This document shows positions 45,668 to 53,466 of a DNA stretch of 64,000 nt, piece after piece. The stretch covers positions 56,753-120,752 of the forward strand of contig NZ_JBHSGR010000017.1 of the NCBI RefSeq assembly GCF_042654585.1. The letters are read 5' to 3'. Every line of letters starts with the position of its first letter. The stretch's first letter is position 1. The position numbers and the translations under genes are program-made. The stretch comes from Geodermatophilus arenarius. GTDB lineage: Bacteria; Actinomycetota; Actinomycetes; Mycobacteriales; Geodermatophilaceae. The notes beneath the pieces are model-generated. The model did not search any database. It had not been told where the DNA came from and saw only the letters and a program-made list of their open reading frames with translations.

Positions 45668-46363
45668 TCAGCGCAGGCCGCCGCCGGCCCCCTTGCCGAG
45701 GCCGACGCGGCCGGCCAGCGCGGCCGCCTCCACGCGGGTGGCCACCCCGAGGCTGCGCAGCAGCGAGGCGACCAGCCGCTTGGCGGTCCGCTCGGACACG
45801 TGCAGCGTGGTGGCGATGTCGACGGTGCTCGTGCCGTCGGCCACCAGCCGCCACAGCCGGCGCTCGTCGCTGGTCAGCCGGTCGGCGACGGTCTGCTCGC
45901 CGGTGGGCGCGGCGTCGTCGAGCAGCTGGCGCAGCAGGGCCTCGGGGATGACCGACCAGCCGTCGAGCACCGACAGCAGCGGGCGGACGAGGTGCTCCGG
46001 ATCCGCGGACTTCGGCAGGAAGCCCGCCGCCCCCGCCCGCAGCGCCTCGAGCGCCGCGTCGGCCTCGGCCAGCCCGGACAGCGCCACCACGCGCACCGCC
46101 GGGTCGGCCCGCCGGATGGCCGCGATGGCGCGCACGCCGCCCGGGGGCGGCATGTGGAGGTCCACGACGGCGACGTCCGCGTGGTGGCGGCGCACCAGCG
46201 CGGCGGCCGCCGAGGCGTCGTCGGTGGTGGCCACCACGCGCACCCGGCCCTCGCTCACACCGGGGAGCAGCAGGGACAGCCCCCGGCTGAACAACGGGTG
46301 GTCGTCCACCACGACCACGTCCACGTACGTCTGACGCCCAGCCCCGGCGTCGGTCGACCCCAC
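45668..46363 (-). CDS. LuxR-family (NarL-type) response regulator
   Basis: Protein of about 231 residues. The receiver domain has the acidic pair VVVVDDHPLFSRGL, phospho-acceptor Asp in VAVVDLHMPPPGG, Thr/Ser region VALSGLAEADA and Lys in GFLPKSADPE. The C-terminal LuxR helix-turn-helix reads LTSDERRLWRLVADGTSTVD then LHVSERTAKRLVASLLRSL. GTG at 46363 is preferred because AGGTGAGGAGGG precedes it; an in-frame GTG 13 codons later (46324) is a shorter option. Divergent from a histidine kinase-like gene over 60 bp, its probable partner. The input signal is unknown. Confidence 0.88.
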   Translation of the reverse strand: MGSTDAGAGRQTYVDVVVVDDHPLFSRGLSLLLPGVSEGRVRVVATTDDASAAAALVRRHHADVAVVDLHMPPPGGVRAIAAIRRADPAVRVVALSGLAEADAALEALRAGAAGFLPKSADPEHLVRPLLSVLDGWSVIPEALLRQLLDDAAPTGEQTVADRLTSDERRLWRLVADGTSTVDIATTLHVSERTAKRLVASLLRSLGVATRVEAAALAGRVGLGKGAGGGLR

Positions 46364-46423
46364 GACCCTCCTCACCTGGCCCGATGCGTCCGCGCACCGG
46401 GCTCCCCGCACCCGGAGGTGCCC

Positions 46424-47170
46424 GTGACCCTGGCCCCCGACACACCCCGTACCGTCCGGCCCGGTTCCGGACGGCTGCTCACCGACCTGGCTCGCGTGGT
46501 GCGCGAGCACGTCGTCCGCGCCGCCCGCGGCCCGCGGCCGGGCCAGGAGCCGCCACCCACACCGGAGGGCGCGCTGCTGCGGGCGATGTGCCACGACATG
46601 CGCAGCCCGCTGGCCTCGCTGGAGGCGTTGCTCGGCTCGCTGGACCGCCAGCCCACCCAGCGCGAGGAGCTGCTGGAGCTGGCCCGCGCGCAGACCGCCC
46701 ACCTGTCCTCGATGCTGCGCACCGCCGACGCCTCCGGCGGGGCGACGCGGCAGGCCCCGAGCGGCCGGCGGCTCGGCGACGTCGTCCGCGCGTCGGTGGC
46801 CGCCTCCGGGCTGCCGCCGCGGCAGCTCACCCTGGCGGTGCAGGAGTGCGCCGCCGGGGTGAACGTGGCCGACGCCCGCGTGCAGCGGATCCTCACGAAC
46901 CTGCTGGAGAACGCCCACCGGCACGGCGACGGCGCCCCCGTGCTGCTCACGGCGGTCCACCGCGACGGCTGGGTCCGGCTGGCGCTCACCCAGGACGTGG
47001 CGCACCCGCAGCGGGTCGTGCAGTACCTGCGCCACGACTCGCCGCCGGTCGACCTCACGGGCCTGGGCCTGTGGTCGGTGCAGCGCCACGCGCACGACCT
47101 CGGGGGCGCCGTCGTCTGGGCCACCTCCGACGCCGGCCTCACCCTCTGCGTCCAGCTCCCCGACCGGTGA
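46424..47170 (+). CDS. Histidine kinase-like protein with degenerate ATP-binding domain
   Basis: Protein of 248 residues without membrane segments. The H-box MCHDMRSPLASLEALLGSL (about residue 55) gives a phosphorylatable His, and the N-box ILTNLLENAHRHGDG is good. The G2-like GLGLWSVQRHAHDLGG is present. The G1/D-box that should read DxGxG is instead TQDVAHPQRV, so the nucleotide-binding lid is poorly conserved. It may be a weak kinase, a phosphatase or a partner for another kinase. No sensor domain precedes the H-box, only about 45 residues. GTG start with GGAGGTG. Divergent from the response regulator. Confidence 0.78.
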   Translation: MTLAPDTPRTVRPGSGRLLTDLARVVREHVVRAARGPRPGQEPPPTPEGALLRAMCHDMRSPLASLEALLGSLDRQPTQREELLELARAQTAHLSSMLRTADASGGATRQAPSGRRLGDVVRASVAASGLPPRQLTLAVQECAAGVNVADARVQRILTNLLENAHRHGDGAPVLLTAVHRDGWVRLALTQDVAHPQRVVQYLRHDSPPVDLTGLGLWSVQRHAHDLGGAVVWATSDAGLTLCVQLPDR

Positions 47171-47362
47171 GGTCCCCCTCCTGACCGAGTCCCCTGACGT
47201 GAGCCGCCCCGCGAGGCGGCGCGAGGAGTGGGGCCCGGAGGCCGGACGACGTGGCACCGGAGGGCCACGGGACGGCACGGGCGGGCCACCCCGCGGGGGC
47301 AGATCCGGGGTGTCGCCGCAGCGGCGGCGGCGCGACGACGCAAGCCGAGTGAGGGAGAACCC

Positions 47363-48226
47363 GTGTTCACGCACACCCACGCCCTGCAGTACGAGGCCAA
47401 GCCCGACGGCCCCGACCCGGACTTCGCCCGCAAGATGCAGGAGATCCTGGGCGGTCAGTGGGGCGAGATGACCGTCGCCACGCAGTACCTGCTGCAGGGC
47501 TGGAACACCCGCCTGCCCGGCAAGTACAAGGACATGCTCCTCTCGATCGGCACCGAGGAGCTGGCCCACGTCGAGATGATCGTGACGATGATCGACCGGC
47601 TGCTCGACCACGCGCCGCTGAAGCCGGACTCGGCCGACCGCACCAAGGAGGCCGCGGCCGGCTACGGCCAGCACAACCCGCAGCACCTGATCCAGAACGG
47701 GCAGGGCGCGTCCTACATGGACTCGATGGGCAACCCGTGGTCCGGCGCGTACGTCACCGCCTCCGGCAACCTGATGGCCGACTTCTACTACAACGCCACC
47801 GCCGAGATGCAGGGCCGGCTGCAGGTGGCCCGGCTCTACAACATGACCGACGACCCGGGCGTCAAGGACATGCTGCGGTTCCTCATCACCCGCGACCACA
47901 TGCACCAGCAGCAGTGGCTGGCCGCCGTCGAGCAGCTGAAGGAGGACGGTCTCGAGGGGCTGCCGGTGCCCGAGGCCTTCCCGCTGTCGGACGAGGTCGG
48001 CGACCTGGGCTACACCTTCATCCAGGCCTCCGACGGCCCCGAGGCCGCCAACGGCCGCTGGGCCTCCGGCCCCGCGCTCGACGGCACGGACAACCAGTTC
48101 CGTGCCGCGGCGATCGAGGCGACGGCCGACGCCCCGACGCTGGTCCCGGGCGACCCGCGGCTCTACGACACCCCGCAGACCGAGGCCCACACGCTGCTGC
48201 AGAAGGCCAAGGACCTGCTCAAGTGA
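47363..48226 (+). CDS. Manganese catalase
   Basis: Non-haem catalase of 287 residues with a di-manganese ferritin-like four-helix core that splits hydrogen peroxide to water and oxygen. With the GTG as residue 1, metal ligands fall at Glu35 (QWGEMTVATQY), Glu66 and His69 (TEELAHVEM), Glu148 (ATAEMQGRLQ) and His181 (DHMHQQQW). These are exactly the numbers known for the Lactobacillus plantarum enzyme. GTG start with AGGGAGAAC. No membrane or export signal. The 192-bp upstream gap is GC-rich and I see no clear promoter in it. Useful in oxidative and desiccation stress. Confidence 0.95.
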   Translation: MFTHTHALQYEAKPDGPDPDFARKMQEILGGQWGEMTVATQYLLQGWNTRLPGKYKDMLLSIGTEELAHVEMIVTMIDRLLDHAPLKPDSADRTKEAAAGYGQHNPQHLIQNGQGASYMDSMGNPWSGAYVTASGNLMADFYYNATAEMQGRLQVARLYNMTDDPGVKDMLRFLITRDHMHQQQWLAAVEQLKEDGLEGLPVPEAFPLSDEVGDLGYTFIQASDGPEAANGRWASGPALDGTDNQFRAAAIEATADAPTLVPGDPRLYDTPQTEAHTLLQKAKDLLK

Positions 48227-48337
48227 GCCGCTGAACTCCCGATTCCCGCGCCGTCGCCGCGCCGGCGGCCGGGCTCCCGCAGCCCGGCCGCCGGCCCGGC
48301 GGGGCCGCGCCCAGAACGGCAGTCCCCGGAGGTCCCC

Positions 48338-48595
48338 GTGCACCTGCCCACCCCCGCCGTCGTCCTGACGGCGGTCTACGCCGCGGCGCTCGCCGTCGCC
48401 GTGGCCGGCGCCGCCACCGGCTCGGTCCGCGAGGCCCTGGCCGGCCTGGTGGTCCTCGCCGCCGTCGTCACCCGCTGGGCGCTGCGGCGCTCCCGCCGCG
48501 CCGCTCCCTCCACCGCGGCGGCCGTCGTCGCCGTCGACGCCGCGCTGCCCGACACCGCCCTCCCCGAGGCCGTGCCCGCCGCCCGCGCCGCCTGA
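48338..48595 (+). CDS. Small membrane protein of unknown function
   Basis: Protein of 85 residues with two hydrophobic segments, VVLTAVYAAALAVAVAGAAT (about 8-27) and ALAGLVVLAAVVTRWAL (about 33-49). A basic patch RRSRRA and an Ala-rich acidic tail follow. GTG start with GGAGGT five bases upstream. It follows the Mn catalase gene by 111 bp and precedes a strong hairpin. I do not recognise the family; the ribosome-binding site and membrane pattern support a real gene. Confidence 0.6.
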   Translation: MHLPTPAVVLTAVYAAALAVAVAGAATGSVREALAGLVVLAAVVTRWALRRSRRAAPSTAAAVVAVDAALPDTALPEAVPAARAA

Positions 48596-48600
48596 ACGCG

Positions 48601-48634
48601 CGAGGCGCGCGCCCCGTCGGGGACGCGCGCCTCG
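48601..48634. terminator. GC hairpin after the small membrane gene
   Basis: CGAGGCGCGCG and CGCGCGCCTCG pair over 11 bp, extended by CCCC-GTC-GGGG with a one-base bulge, giving about 15 bp with a three-base loop. It begins six bases after the stop. No T-run. Confidence 0.72.
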
Positions 48635-48637
48635 GCA

Positions 48638-48711
48638 GGTGAGGTGCTGGAACGGCCCCCTGGCAGGGTCCCGCCCCGAGCGGAGCGAGGGGTGGGGGGC
48701 CAGGGGTCCTC
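48638..48711 (-). repeat. Dispersed intergenic repeat, copy B
   Basis: On the minus strand it starts directly after the actP stop with GAGGACCCC, then CCCCCCACCCCTCGCTC, CGCTCGGGGCGGG and GGGGGCCGTTCCAGCACCTC. Copy A near 2.7 kb has the same blocks in the same order, with identical runs of 13 and about 21 bases. Both copies sit immediately 3' of a stop codon and can form GC hairpins. The repeat does not code for protein. Confidence 0.72.
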
Positions 48712-50355
48712 TCAGTGGGCGACGGCCTTCTCCGCACCGATCCCGGTGAGCGAGCGGACCTCCAGCTCGGCGGTCTTGTCCAGGTCCGGCTTCTCCTTGG
48801 ACAGGACCGTGCCCAGCCAGCCGAGGAAGAACGACAGCGGGATGGACACGATGCCGGGGTTGTTCAGCGGGAACCAGTGGAAGTCCACGTCCTGGAACAG
48901 CGACGGGGACAGCCCGGTGGCCGGGTTGACCGGCGCACCCGACACGACCGGCGAGAAGACGATCAGCACGATGCAGGCGATCAGGCCGCCGTACATCGAC
49001 CACAGCGCGCCCTGGGTGGTGAACCGCTTCCAGAACAGCGTGTAGAGGATCGTCGGGAGGTTCGCCGACGCCGCGACGGCGAAGGCCAGGGCCACCAGGA
49101 AGGCGATGTTCAGCCCGGCCTGCAGGGCGAGGATGCCCAGGCCGATCGAGATCGCCCCGATGACGACGGCGGTGATGCGGGCGACCCGCACCTCGCCGTT
49201 GGGCGGCACGTTGCCCTTCTTGATGACCGACGCGTAGACGTCGTGCGCGAACGAGGCCGACGCGGTGATCGTCAGGCCGGCGACCACCGCGAGGATCGTC
49301 GCGAACGCGACGCCCGCGATGATGCCGAGCAGCACCGTGCCGCCGAGCTCGAAGGCCAGCAGCGGCGCGGCGGAGTTGACCGCACCGGGTGCGCCGAGGA
49401 CGGTCTCCGCGCCGACCAGGGCGCCCGCGCCGTAGCCGATGACCAGGCTGAACAGGTAGAAGATGCCGATCAGCCAGATCGCCCAGACCACCGAGCGACG
49501 GGCGTCCTTCGCCGTCGGCACGGTGTAGAAGCGCATGAGCACGTGCGGCAGGCCCGCCGTGCCGAGCACCAGGGCCAGGCCCAGCGAGACGAAGTCGAGC
49601 TTCGACGTGCTGGTCGCGCCGTACTGCGCGCCGGGCGCCAGGACGTCGCGGCCCTCGACCGCGTTGGCCTGCGCGCCGCCCAGCAGCGAGGACAGGTTGA
49701 AGCCGAACTCGCCGAGCACCCACAGGGTCATGACCAGCGCGCCGGCGATCAGCAGCGAGGCCTTGATGATCTGCACCCAGGTCGTGCCGCGCATGCCGCC
49801 GACCAGCACGTAGATGATCATCAGGGCGCCGACGAGGACCACGACCAGCGCCTGCGCGGCCTCGCCGGTGACCCCCAGCAGGAGGGTCACCAGCCCGCCG
49901 GCGCCCGACATCTGGGCCAGCAGGTAGAACAGCGACACCGCGAGCGTGGAGATGGCCGCGGCGGTGCGCACCGGGCCCTGCCGCATCCGGAAGGCCAGGA
50001 CGTCGGCCATGGTGAACCGGGCGGTGTTGCGCATGAGCTCGGCGACCAGCAGCAGCGCCACCAGCCAGGCGACGAGGAAGCCGATCGAGTACAGGAAGCC
50101 GTCGTAGCCGTAGACGGCGATGGCCCCGGCGATGCCGAGGAACGAGGCAGCCGACAGGTAGTCGCCCGCGATGGCCAGGCCGTTCTGGGTGCCGCTGATG
50201 TTGCGGCCCGCGGCGTAGTAGTCCGCCGCGCTCTTGTTGTTGCGGCTGGCCCGGAAGGTGATGACCAGGGTGACCAGCACGAACGCGCCGAAGATCGCGA
50301 TGTTGAGCGCCGGCGTCCCGATGGTGGCGTCGGCGGCGAGCACGTCAACGGGCAC
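48712..50355 (-). CDS. actP: Sodium/solute symporter, cation acetate symporter type (ActP/MctC)
   Basis: Membrane protein of 547 residues with about 13 helices, SSS family. Signature parts are ADYYAAGRNISGTQNGLAIA, GDYLSAASFLGIAG (sodium-site helix 1), AELMRNTARFTMADVLAFR and GTAGLPHVLMRFYTVPTAKDARRS-type content, and FATILAVVAGLTITASASFA. These are hallmarks of ActP/MctC carriers for acetate, pyruvate or propionate. GTG start preceded by AAGGGGG; it overlaps the end of the DUF485 gene by 11 bases, so the pair is co-translated. A CRP-like site upstream of the operon fits carbon-source control. Confidence 0.92.
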   Translation of the reverse strand: MPVDVLAADATIGTPALNIAIFGAFVLVTLVITFRASRNNKSAADYYAAGRNISGTQNGLAIAGDYLSAASFLGIAGAIAVYGYDGFLYSIGFLVAWLVALLLVAELMRNTARFTMADVLAFRMRQGPVRTAAAISTLAVSLFYLLAQMSGAGGLVTLLLGVTGEAAQALVVVLVGALMIIYVLVGGMRGTTWVQIIKASLLIAGALVMTLWVLGEFGFNLSSLLGGAQANAVEGRDVLAPGAQYGATSTSKLDFVSLGLALVLGTAGLPHVLMRFYTVPTAKDARRSVVWAIWLIGIFYLFSLVIGYGAGALVGAETVLGAPGAVNSAAPLLAFELGGTVLLGIIAGVAFATILAVVAGLTITASASFAHDVYASVIKKGNVPPNGEVRVARITAVVIGAISIGLGILALQAGLNIAFLVALAFAVAASANLPTILYTLFWKRFTTQGALWSMYGGLIACIVLIVFSPVVSGAPVNPATGLSPSLFQDVDFHWFPLNNPGIVSIPLSFFLGWLGTVLSKEKPDLDKTAELEVRSLTGIGAEKAVAH

Positions 50356-50740
50356 GCGTGGCCCCCTTCCCGAGGTCGGTGGCGGCGCGGTGGCCGGCGG
50401 CGTACTCGTGGTGCTCGAGCCGCTCGCGCATCTCGTCGGCGATCGGGTCCGTGCGCCGGTTGGCGTGCGACACGTACACGTGGGTGATCACGAACGTCGA
50501 CAGGAACTGGCCGAGCCCCAGCAGGAGCCCGAGGTTGACGTTGCCGAACACCCGGGTCGCCATGAAGTCCGGCGCGTAGGTGGAGAGCAGGACGTAGAGC
50601 AGGTACCAGGCCAGGAAGGCCACGGTCATCGGGAACGCGAAGGCCCGGAAGCGCCTGCGCAGTTCCGTGAACTCCGGCGAGTCCTGTGCCTGCCGGTACT
50701 CCTCCGGCGTCAGCAACCGCCGTTCGGCGGGTTCGGTCAC
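50345..50740 (-). CDS. DUF485 membrane protein, partner of ActP
   Basis: Protein of 131 residues with two membrane helices (about 35-58 and 72-95). The DUF485 core is LRRRFRAFAFPMTVAFLAWYLLYVLLS, key residues R-x-F-P-x-T, followed by VFGNVNLGLLLGLGQFLSTF and VYVSHANRRTDPIADEMRE. In Escherichia coli the homologue YjcH is encoded just before actP, and here too it overlaps the symporter start. A small accessory subunit is likely, role unproven. GTG or ATG starts are possible; the listed one gives the usual length. Confidence 0.9.
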   Translation of the reverse strand: MTEPAERRLLTPEEYRQAQDSPEFTELRRRFRAFAFPMTVAFLAWYLLYVLLSTYAPDFMATRVFGNVNLGLLLGLGQFLSTFVITHVYVSHANRRTDPIADEMRERLEHHEYAAGHRAATDLGKGATRAR

Positions 50741-50774
50741 GGCTGTGCCCCCTCGTGTCGACCTGTTCCGGACG

Positions 50775-50790
50775 TGTGACGGCGCTCACC
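50775..50790. promoter_or_regulatory. CRP-like binding site TGTGA-N6-TCACC upstream of DUF485-actP
   Basis: TGTGACGGCGCTCACC matches the CRP/GlxR consensus TGTGA-N6-TCACA at nine of ten positions and lies 35 bp before the DUF485 start. On the minus strand TTCCGA-N17-TATGGT just upstream could be the promoter, placing the site over its -10 end, which would favour repression; other promoters are possible. Confidence 0.55.
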
Positions 50791-50805
50791 ATAGGTCGGC
50801 GACGG

Positions 50806-50833
50806 TTGAGTCGGAAATGATCGAAACTATCGG
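50806..50833 (+). promoter_or_regulatory. Candidate promoter for the Rieske oxygenase gene
   Basis: TTGAGT and TATCGG separated by 16 bases, in the least GC-rich stretch of the divergent spacer, about 70 bp before the ATG. Weak match to the primary sigma consensus. Confidence 0.35.
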
Positions 50834-50903
50834 TGCGGAGCCGTGACCTGAGCTTCCGACCGCCGTAACGCCGCGGTAGTGCGCCGGCGGTGCACTGGAC
50901 GGC

Positions 50904-52142
50904 ATGACCGCGACGGCAGGCACGTCGACCGGACGGTCGACGGGGTGGTTCCCGGTGGCCCGCGCCACCGAGGTCGGGACGACGCCGGTGCCGGTGGGCG
51001 CCGGGGGACGCGCGTACGTCGTCGTCCGGCTGCGGCCCGGCGGGGAGGTCAGCGCCTTCCCGGCCCGGTGCCCGCACCGGCTGGTCCCGCTGGCGGCGGG
51101 CGCCGTCGTCGGGGGCCGGCTGCAGTGCCCGTACCACGGCTGGCGCTTCGACGCCGACGGCCGCTGCGTGGACGTCCCCTCCCTCGGGCCCGACGGCAGC
51201 CCGCCGCCGCGGGCGGACCTGCCGGTGCCGTGGGCGGTGGAGGAGCGGCACGGCTGGGTCTGGCTCGCGCCCGAGCGGACCGTCGTCGCCCTCCCGCCGG
51301 CCCCCGCCGCCGAGCCGGTGCCCGAGCCCGCTCCGGCCCCCGGGCCGCCGCCGGGGCCGGTGTTCGGCAACCTCGACCCGTCGCTGGAGCATGCCTGGCA
51401 CCCGGTTGCGCTGTCCCGCGAGCTGCGGCCCGGTGGCTGGCTGCAGGTCCGGCTGCTCGGCCGCACGTGGGCGCTGTCCCGCGGCGCGGACGGCCTGTCG
51501 GCGGACCCGCCGGCGTGGGGCGTGCGCGAGCGGTTCGGCGTCGTCTGGCTGGCGCCGGCCGAGCCCCGCGACGTCCCGCTCGAGCTGCCCGAGGACGGCG
51601 ACCGCCGCTTCGTCCGCGGCTGGCTGACGCCGGTCCGCTCGGCCGGCCCCGCCGGACCGCTGGCCGACGCCCTCCTCGATCCCACGCACGGCCCGTTCGT
51701 GCACGGCGATCCCGAGGACGGCGCGCCGGCCCCCGAGGTGACGCCGGAGCCGGGCGGGTTCACGAGCGTGCGCGAGCAGGGCGCGACGGTGGCCACCGCC
51801 GTCCACCGCGCGCCGTTCCAGCTGCGGCGGCGGCTGGAGTCCCCGGCCTCCGGCGCGGCGACGACGACGCTGTTCCTCCTGCAGCCCGAGGACGCCGACT
51901 CCACCCGCGTCCACGCGTGCGTGCTGCTGCGCGCGGGGCACGGCGAGCCGCTGCCGGGGCCGGACGTGGTGGCCGCCGAGGTCGCCCGCACCCAGCGGGC
52001 GCTGGCCGAGGACCTCGAGCTGCAGGCGCAGCTGGCCAGCACCGGGCTGCCGCTGTCGGCGCGCGACGAGCTGCACGTGCGCTCCGACCGGCACGGCCTG
52101 GCGCTGCGCCGCGCCCTGGCCGACTTCGCCGCCGGCCGCTGA
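50904..52142 (+). CDS. Rieske [2Fe-2S] oxygenase-like protein with a second, ligand-less Rieske copy
   Basis: Cytosolic protein of 412 residues. The N-terminal Rieske domain (about 12-125) binds [2Fe-2S] through Cys56, His58, Cys75 and His78 (CPHR and CPYHGW). Residues about 163-222 repeat its frame: WHPVALSREL against WFPVARATEV and WGVRERFGVVWLAPAE against WAVEERHGWVWLAPER, but the cluster ligands are absent. The C-terminal part has ALLDPTHGPFVHG (His262, His267), the mononuclear iron motif of ring-hydroxylating oxygenases. A Rieske oxygenase acting on an unknown substrate is likely; reductase partners are not adjacent. ATG start. Divergent from DUF485-actP. Confidence 0.82.
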   Translation: MTATAGTSTGRSTGWFPVARATEVGTTPVPVGAGGRAYVVVRLRPGGEVSAFPARCPHRLVPLAAGAVVGGRLQCPYHGWRFDADGRCVDVPSLGPDGSPPPRADLPVPWAVEERHGWVWLAPERTVVALPPAPAAEPVPEPAPAPGPPPGPVFGNLDPSLEHAWHPVALSRELRPGGWLQVRLLGRTWALSRGADGLSADPPAWGVRERFGVVWLAPAEPRDVPLELPEDGDRRFVRGWLTPVRSAGPAGPLADALLDPTHGPFVHGDPEDGAPAPEVTPEPGGFTSVREQGATVATAVHRAPFQLRRRLESPASGAATTTLFLLQPEDADSTRVHACVLLRAGHGEPLPGPDVVAAEVARTQRALAEDLELQAQLASTGLPLSARDELHVRSDRHGLALRRALADFAAGR

Positions 52143-52160
52143 AGCACCGCCCTTCCCCTG

Positions 52161-52202
52161 CGGTGCCCGACCTCGCCGCGCGCGGTGGGGACGGGCACCG
52201 CG
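52161..52202. terminator. Hairpin between convergent Rieske and MarR genes
   Basis: GCGGTGCCCG and CGGGCACCGC pair perfectly over 10 bp around a GC-rich 22-base loop, 18 bases beyond the Rieske stop. No T-run. Confidence 0.65.
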
Positions 52203-52225
52203 GGCCGGGGTCCGTGGCGCCGTCG

Positions 52226-52777
52226 TCAGGCCGACTCGAGCCGCTCGCCGCACGCGGGGCAGCGGGTGGGCGGGTCCTCGTCGGCCATGCGCCCGCACGC
52301 CGGGCACACCCGCGCCAGCCAGCACGCCGGGTCACCGCCCTCCTCGGGCACCTCCCGCCGGGACGGCGTCCCGCTCACCGCGCCGGCGAACTCCCCGAGT
52401 GCGGCGAGGACCGGCTCACGGCGGTCATCGGGCAGGGCGGCGACGGCGGCCCGCAGCTCGGTCAGCCGCAGGGCGTCGTAGCGGTCGAGCAGCTCCTCCC
52501 CGGCGGCGGACAGCCGGAGGCTGACCGAGCGGCGACTCGCCGGGGAGGGGCGGCGCTCCACCCAGCCCGCCGCGACCAGCCGGTCGACCAGCCGGCTCGT
52601 CGTCGAGATGCTGCCGCCGACCCCGGAGGCGAGGTCGGCGAGGGAGGCGCCCGACCGCGCGCGCAGGACGGTGAGCGCCCGCAACTGCACGACGGAGACC
52701 TCCCCCAGGCGTGCGGCCGCCCGGGTGGAGACCCCGACGACGGCCCGGGCCAGGCCGAGCAGCACCTCGTCGTCCAC
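52226..52777 (-). CDS. MarR-family regulator with C-terminal zinc ribbon
   Basis: Protein of 183 residues. The MarR winged helix is VVQLRALTVLRARSGASLAD, then SISTTSRLVDRLVAAGWVER and wing RRPSPASRRSVSLRL. After the dimerisation helices, the last 30 residues contain CPACG-x11-CPACG, a zinc-ribbon pair that ordinary MarR proteins lack; it may sense metal or redox state or add contacts. GTG start at the downstream site is chosen because GGGGGAGG precedes it and the alternative ATG would place the operator inside the gene. Divergent from a lipoprotein gene, its likely target. Confidence 0.85.
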   Translation of the reverse strand: MDDEVLLGLARAVVGVSTRAAARLGEVSVVQLRALTVLRARSGASLADLASGVGGSISTTSRLVDRLVAAGWVERRPSPASRRSVSLRLSAAGEELLDRYDALRLTELRAAVAALPDDRREPVLAALGEFAGAVSGTPSRREVPEEGGDPACWLARVCPACGRMADEDPPTRCPACGERLESA

Positions 52778-52790
52778 GCCTCCCCCTTTA

Positions 52791-52808
52791 TGTTGCATTA
52801 CGGCAACA
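52791..52808. promoter_or_regulatory. Putative MarR operator TGTTGC-N6-GCAACA
   Basis: Perfect 6-bp inverted repeat with a 6-base spacer, lying 14 bp upstream of the marR-like GTG and within a locally A/T-rich patch containing TTTATGTTGCATTA. Placement suggests autorepression and control of the divergent lipoprotein gene. Confidence 0.65.
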
Positions 52809-52874
52809 GTTGGCATCGTGCACCGGTCGAGGGGCACACCCTACGGCACCGACCCCGAGACGAGGAGGACGACG

Positions 52875-53408
52875 ATGCCCCGCACCGCACTCGCGATCCC
52901 CGCCGCCCTGGTCCTCACCGTGTGTGCCTGCACCGCCGAACAGCCGCTGTCGACCCCGGCCCCCGAGGTAGCGGGCGGCGCGATCGGTCCCGATGAGGCC
53001 GTCACCGGCGACCTGTCGGTGCTGCAGGTCCAGCTCGAGTACCCGCTCGACGGGCTGTACGAGGAGGGCGAGGACGCCCGGCTGTTCCTCGGCATCGCGA
53101 ACTCCGGCGCCGAGGACGACACCCTGGTCGCCGTCGAGGGTCCCTTCGCCGGGGCCGTCGACGGGGACGGCGGCGCGTTCGCGATCGCCGTCCCGGCCGA
53201 CGACAACGTCTATGTCGGCGCGGAGGGCGCCCCGTCGGTCACCCTGGTCGGCCTGGAGCGGTCGCTGCGGTCCTCGCAGTCGATCCCGGTGGCCCTCGAG
53301 TTCGCCCGCGCCGGGGAGGTGACCGTCGACGCGATGGTGGCCGCCGAGCGCCAGCACCCCGAGCCGCCGTACGACTTCCCCGATCCCGCGGAGGACCCGA
53401 GCACCTGA
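52875..53408 (+). CDS. Secreted lipoprotein, PCu(A)C/LpqE-like fold without metal ligands
   Basis: Protein of 177 residues. The signal MPRTALAIPAALVLTVCACT has a lipobox-like VCAC, giving a lipidated Cys at about 19. The mature part follows the PCu(A)C outline: FLGIANSGAEDDTLVAVEGP, VTLVGLERSLRSSQSIPVAL and FARAGEVTVDAMV. The His and Met copper ligands of PCu(A)C chaperones are absent, as in the mycobacterial LpqE group. So copper delivery is not supported; an extracytoplasmic binding or structural role is likelier. ATG with GAGGAGG. Divergent from the MarR-zinc-ribbon gene. Confidence 0.72.
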   Translation: MPRTALAIPAALVLTVCACTAEQPLSTPAPEVAGGAIGPDEAVTGDLSVLQVQLEYPLDGLYEEGEDARLFLGIANSGAEDDTLVAVEGPFAGAVDGDGGAFAIAVPADDNVYVGAEGAPSVTLVGLERSLRSSQSIPVALEFARAGEVTVDAMVAAERQHPEPPYDFPDPAEDPST

Positions 53409-53466
53409 CCCTCCGGCGCCGGACGGTGACGCGGGTCGCGGCGGCCGCCCGGGCGCGGCTGGGAAC

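Noticed and set aside
47171..47362. Search for a riboswitch or manganese-responsive element before the Mn catalase
   Set aside because: The 192-bp spacer has several GC palindromes but no GGGGAGTAG or other aptamer signature, and no MntR-like A/T-rich operator.
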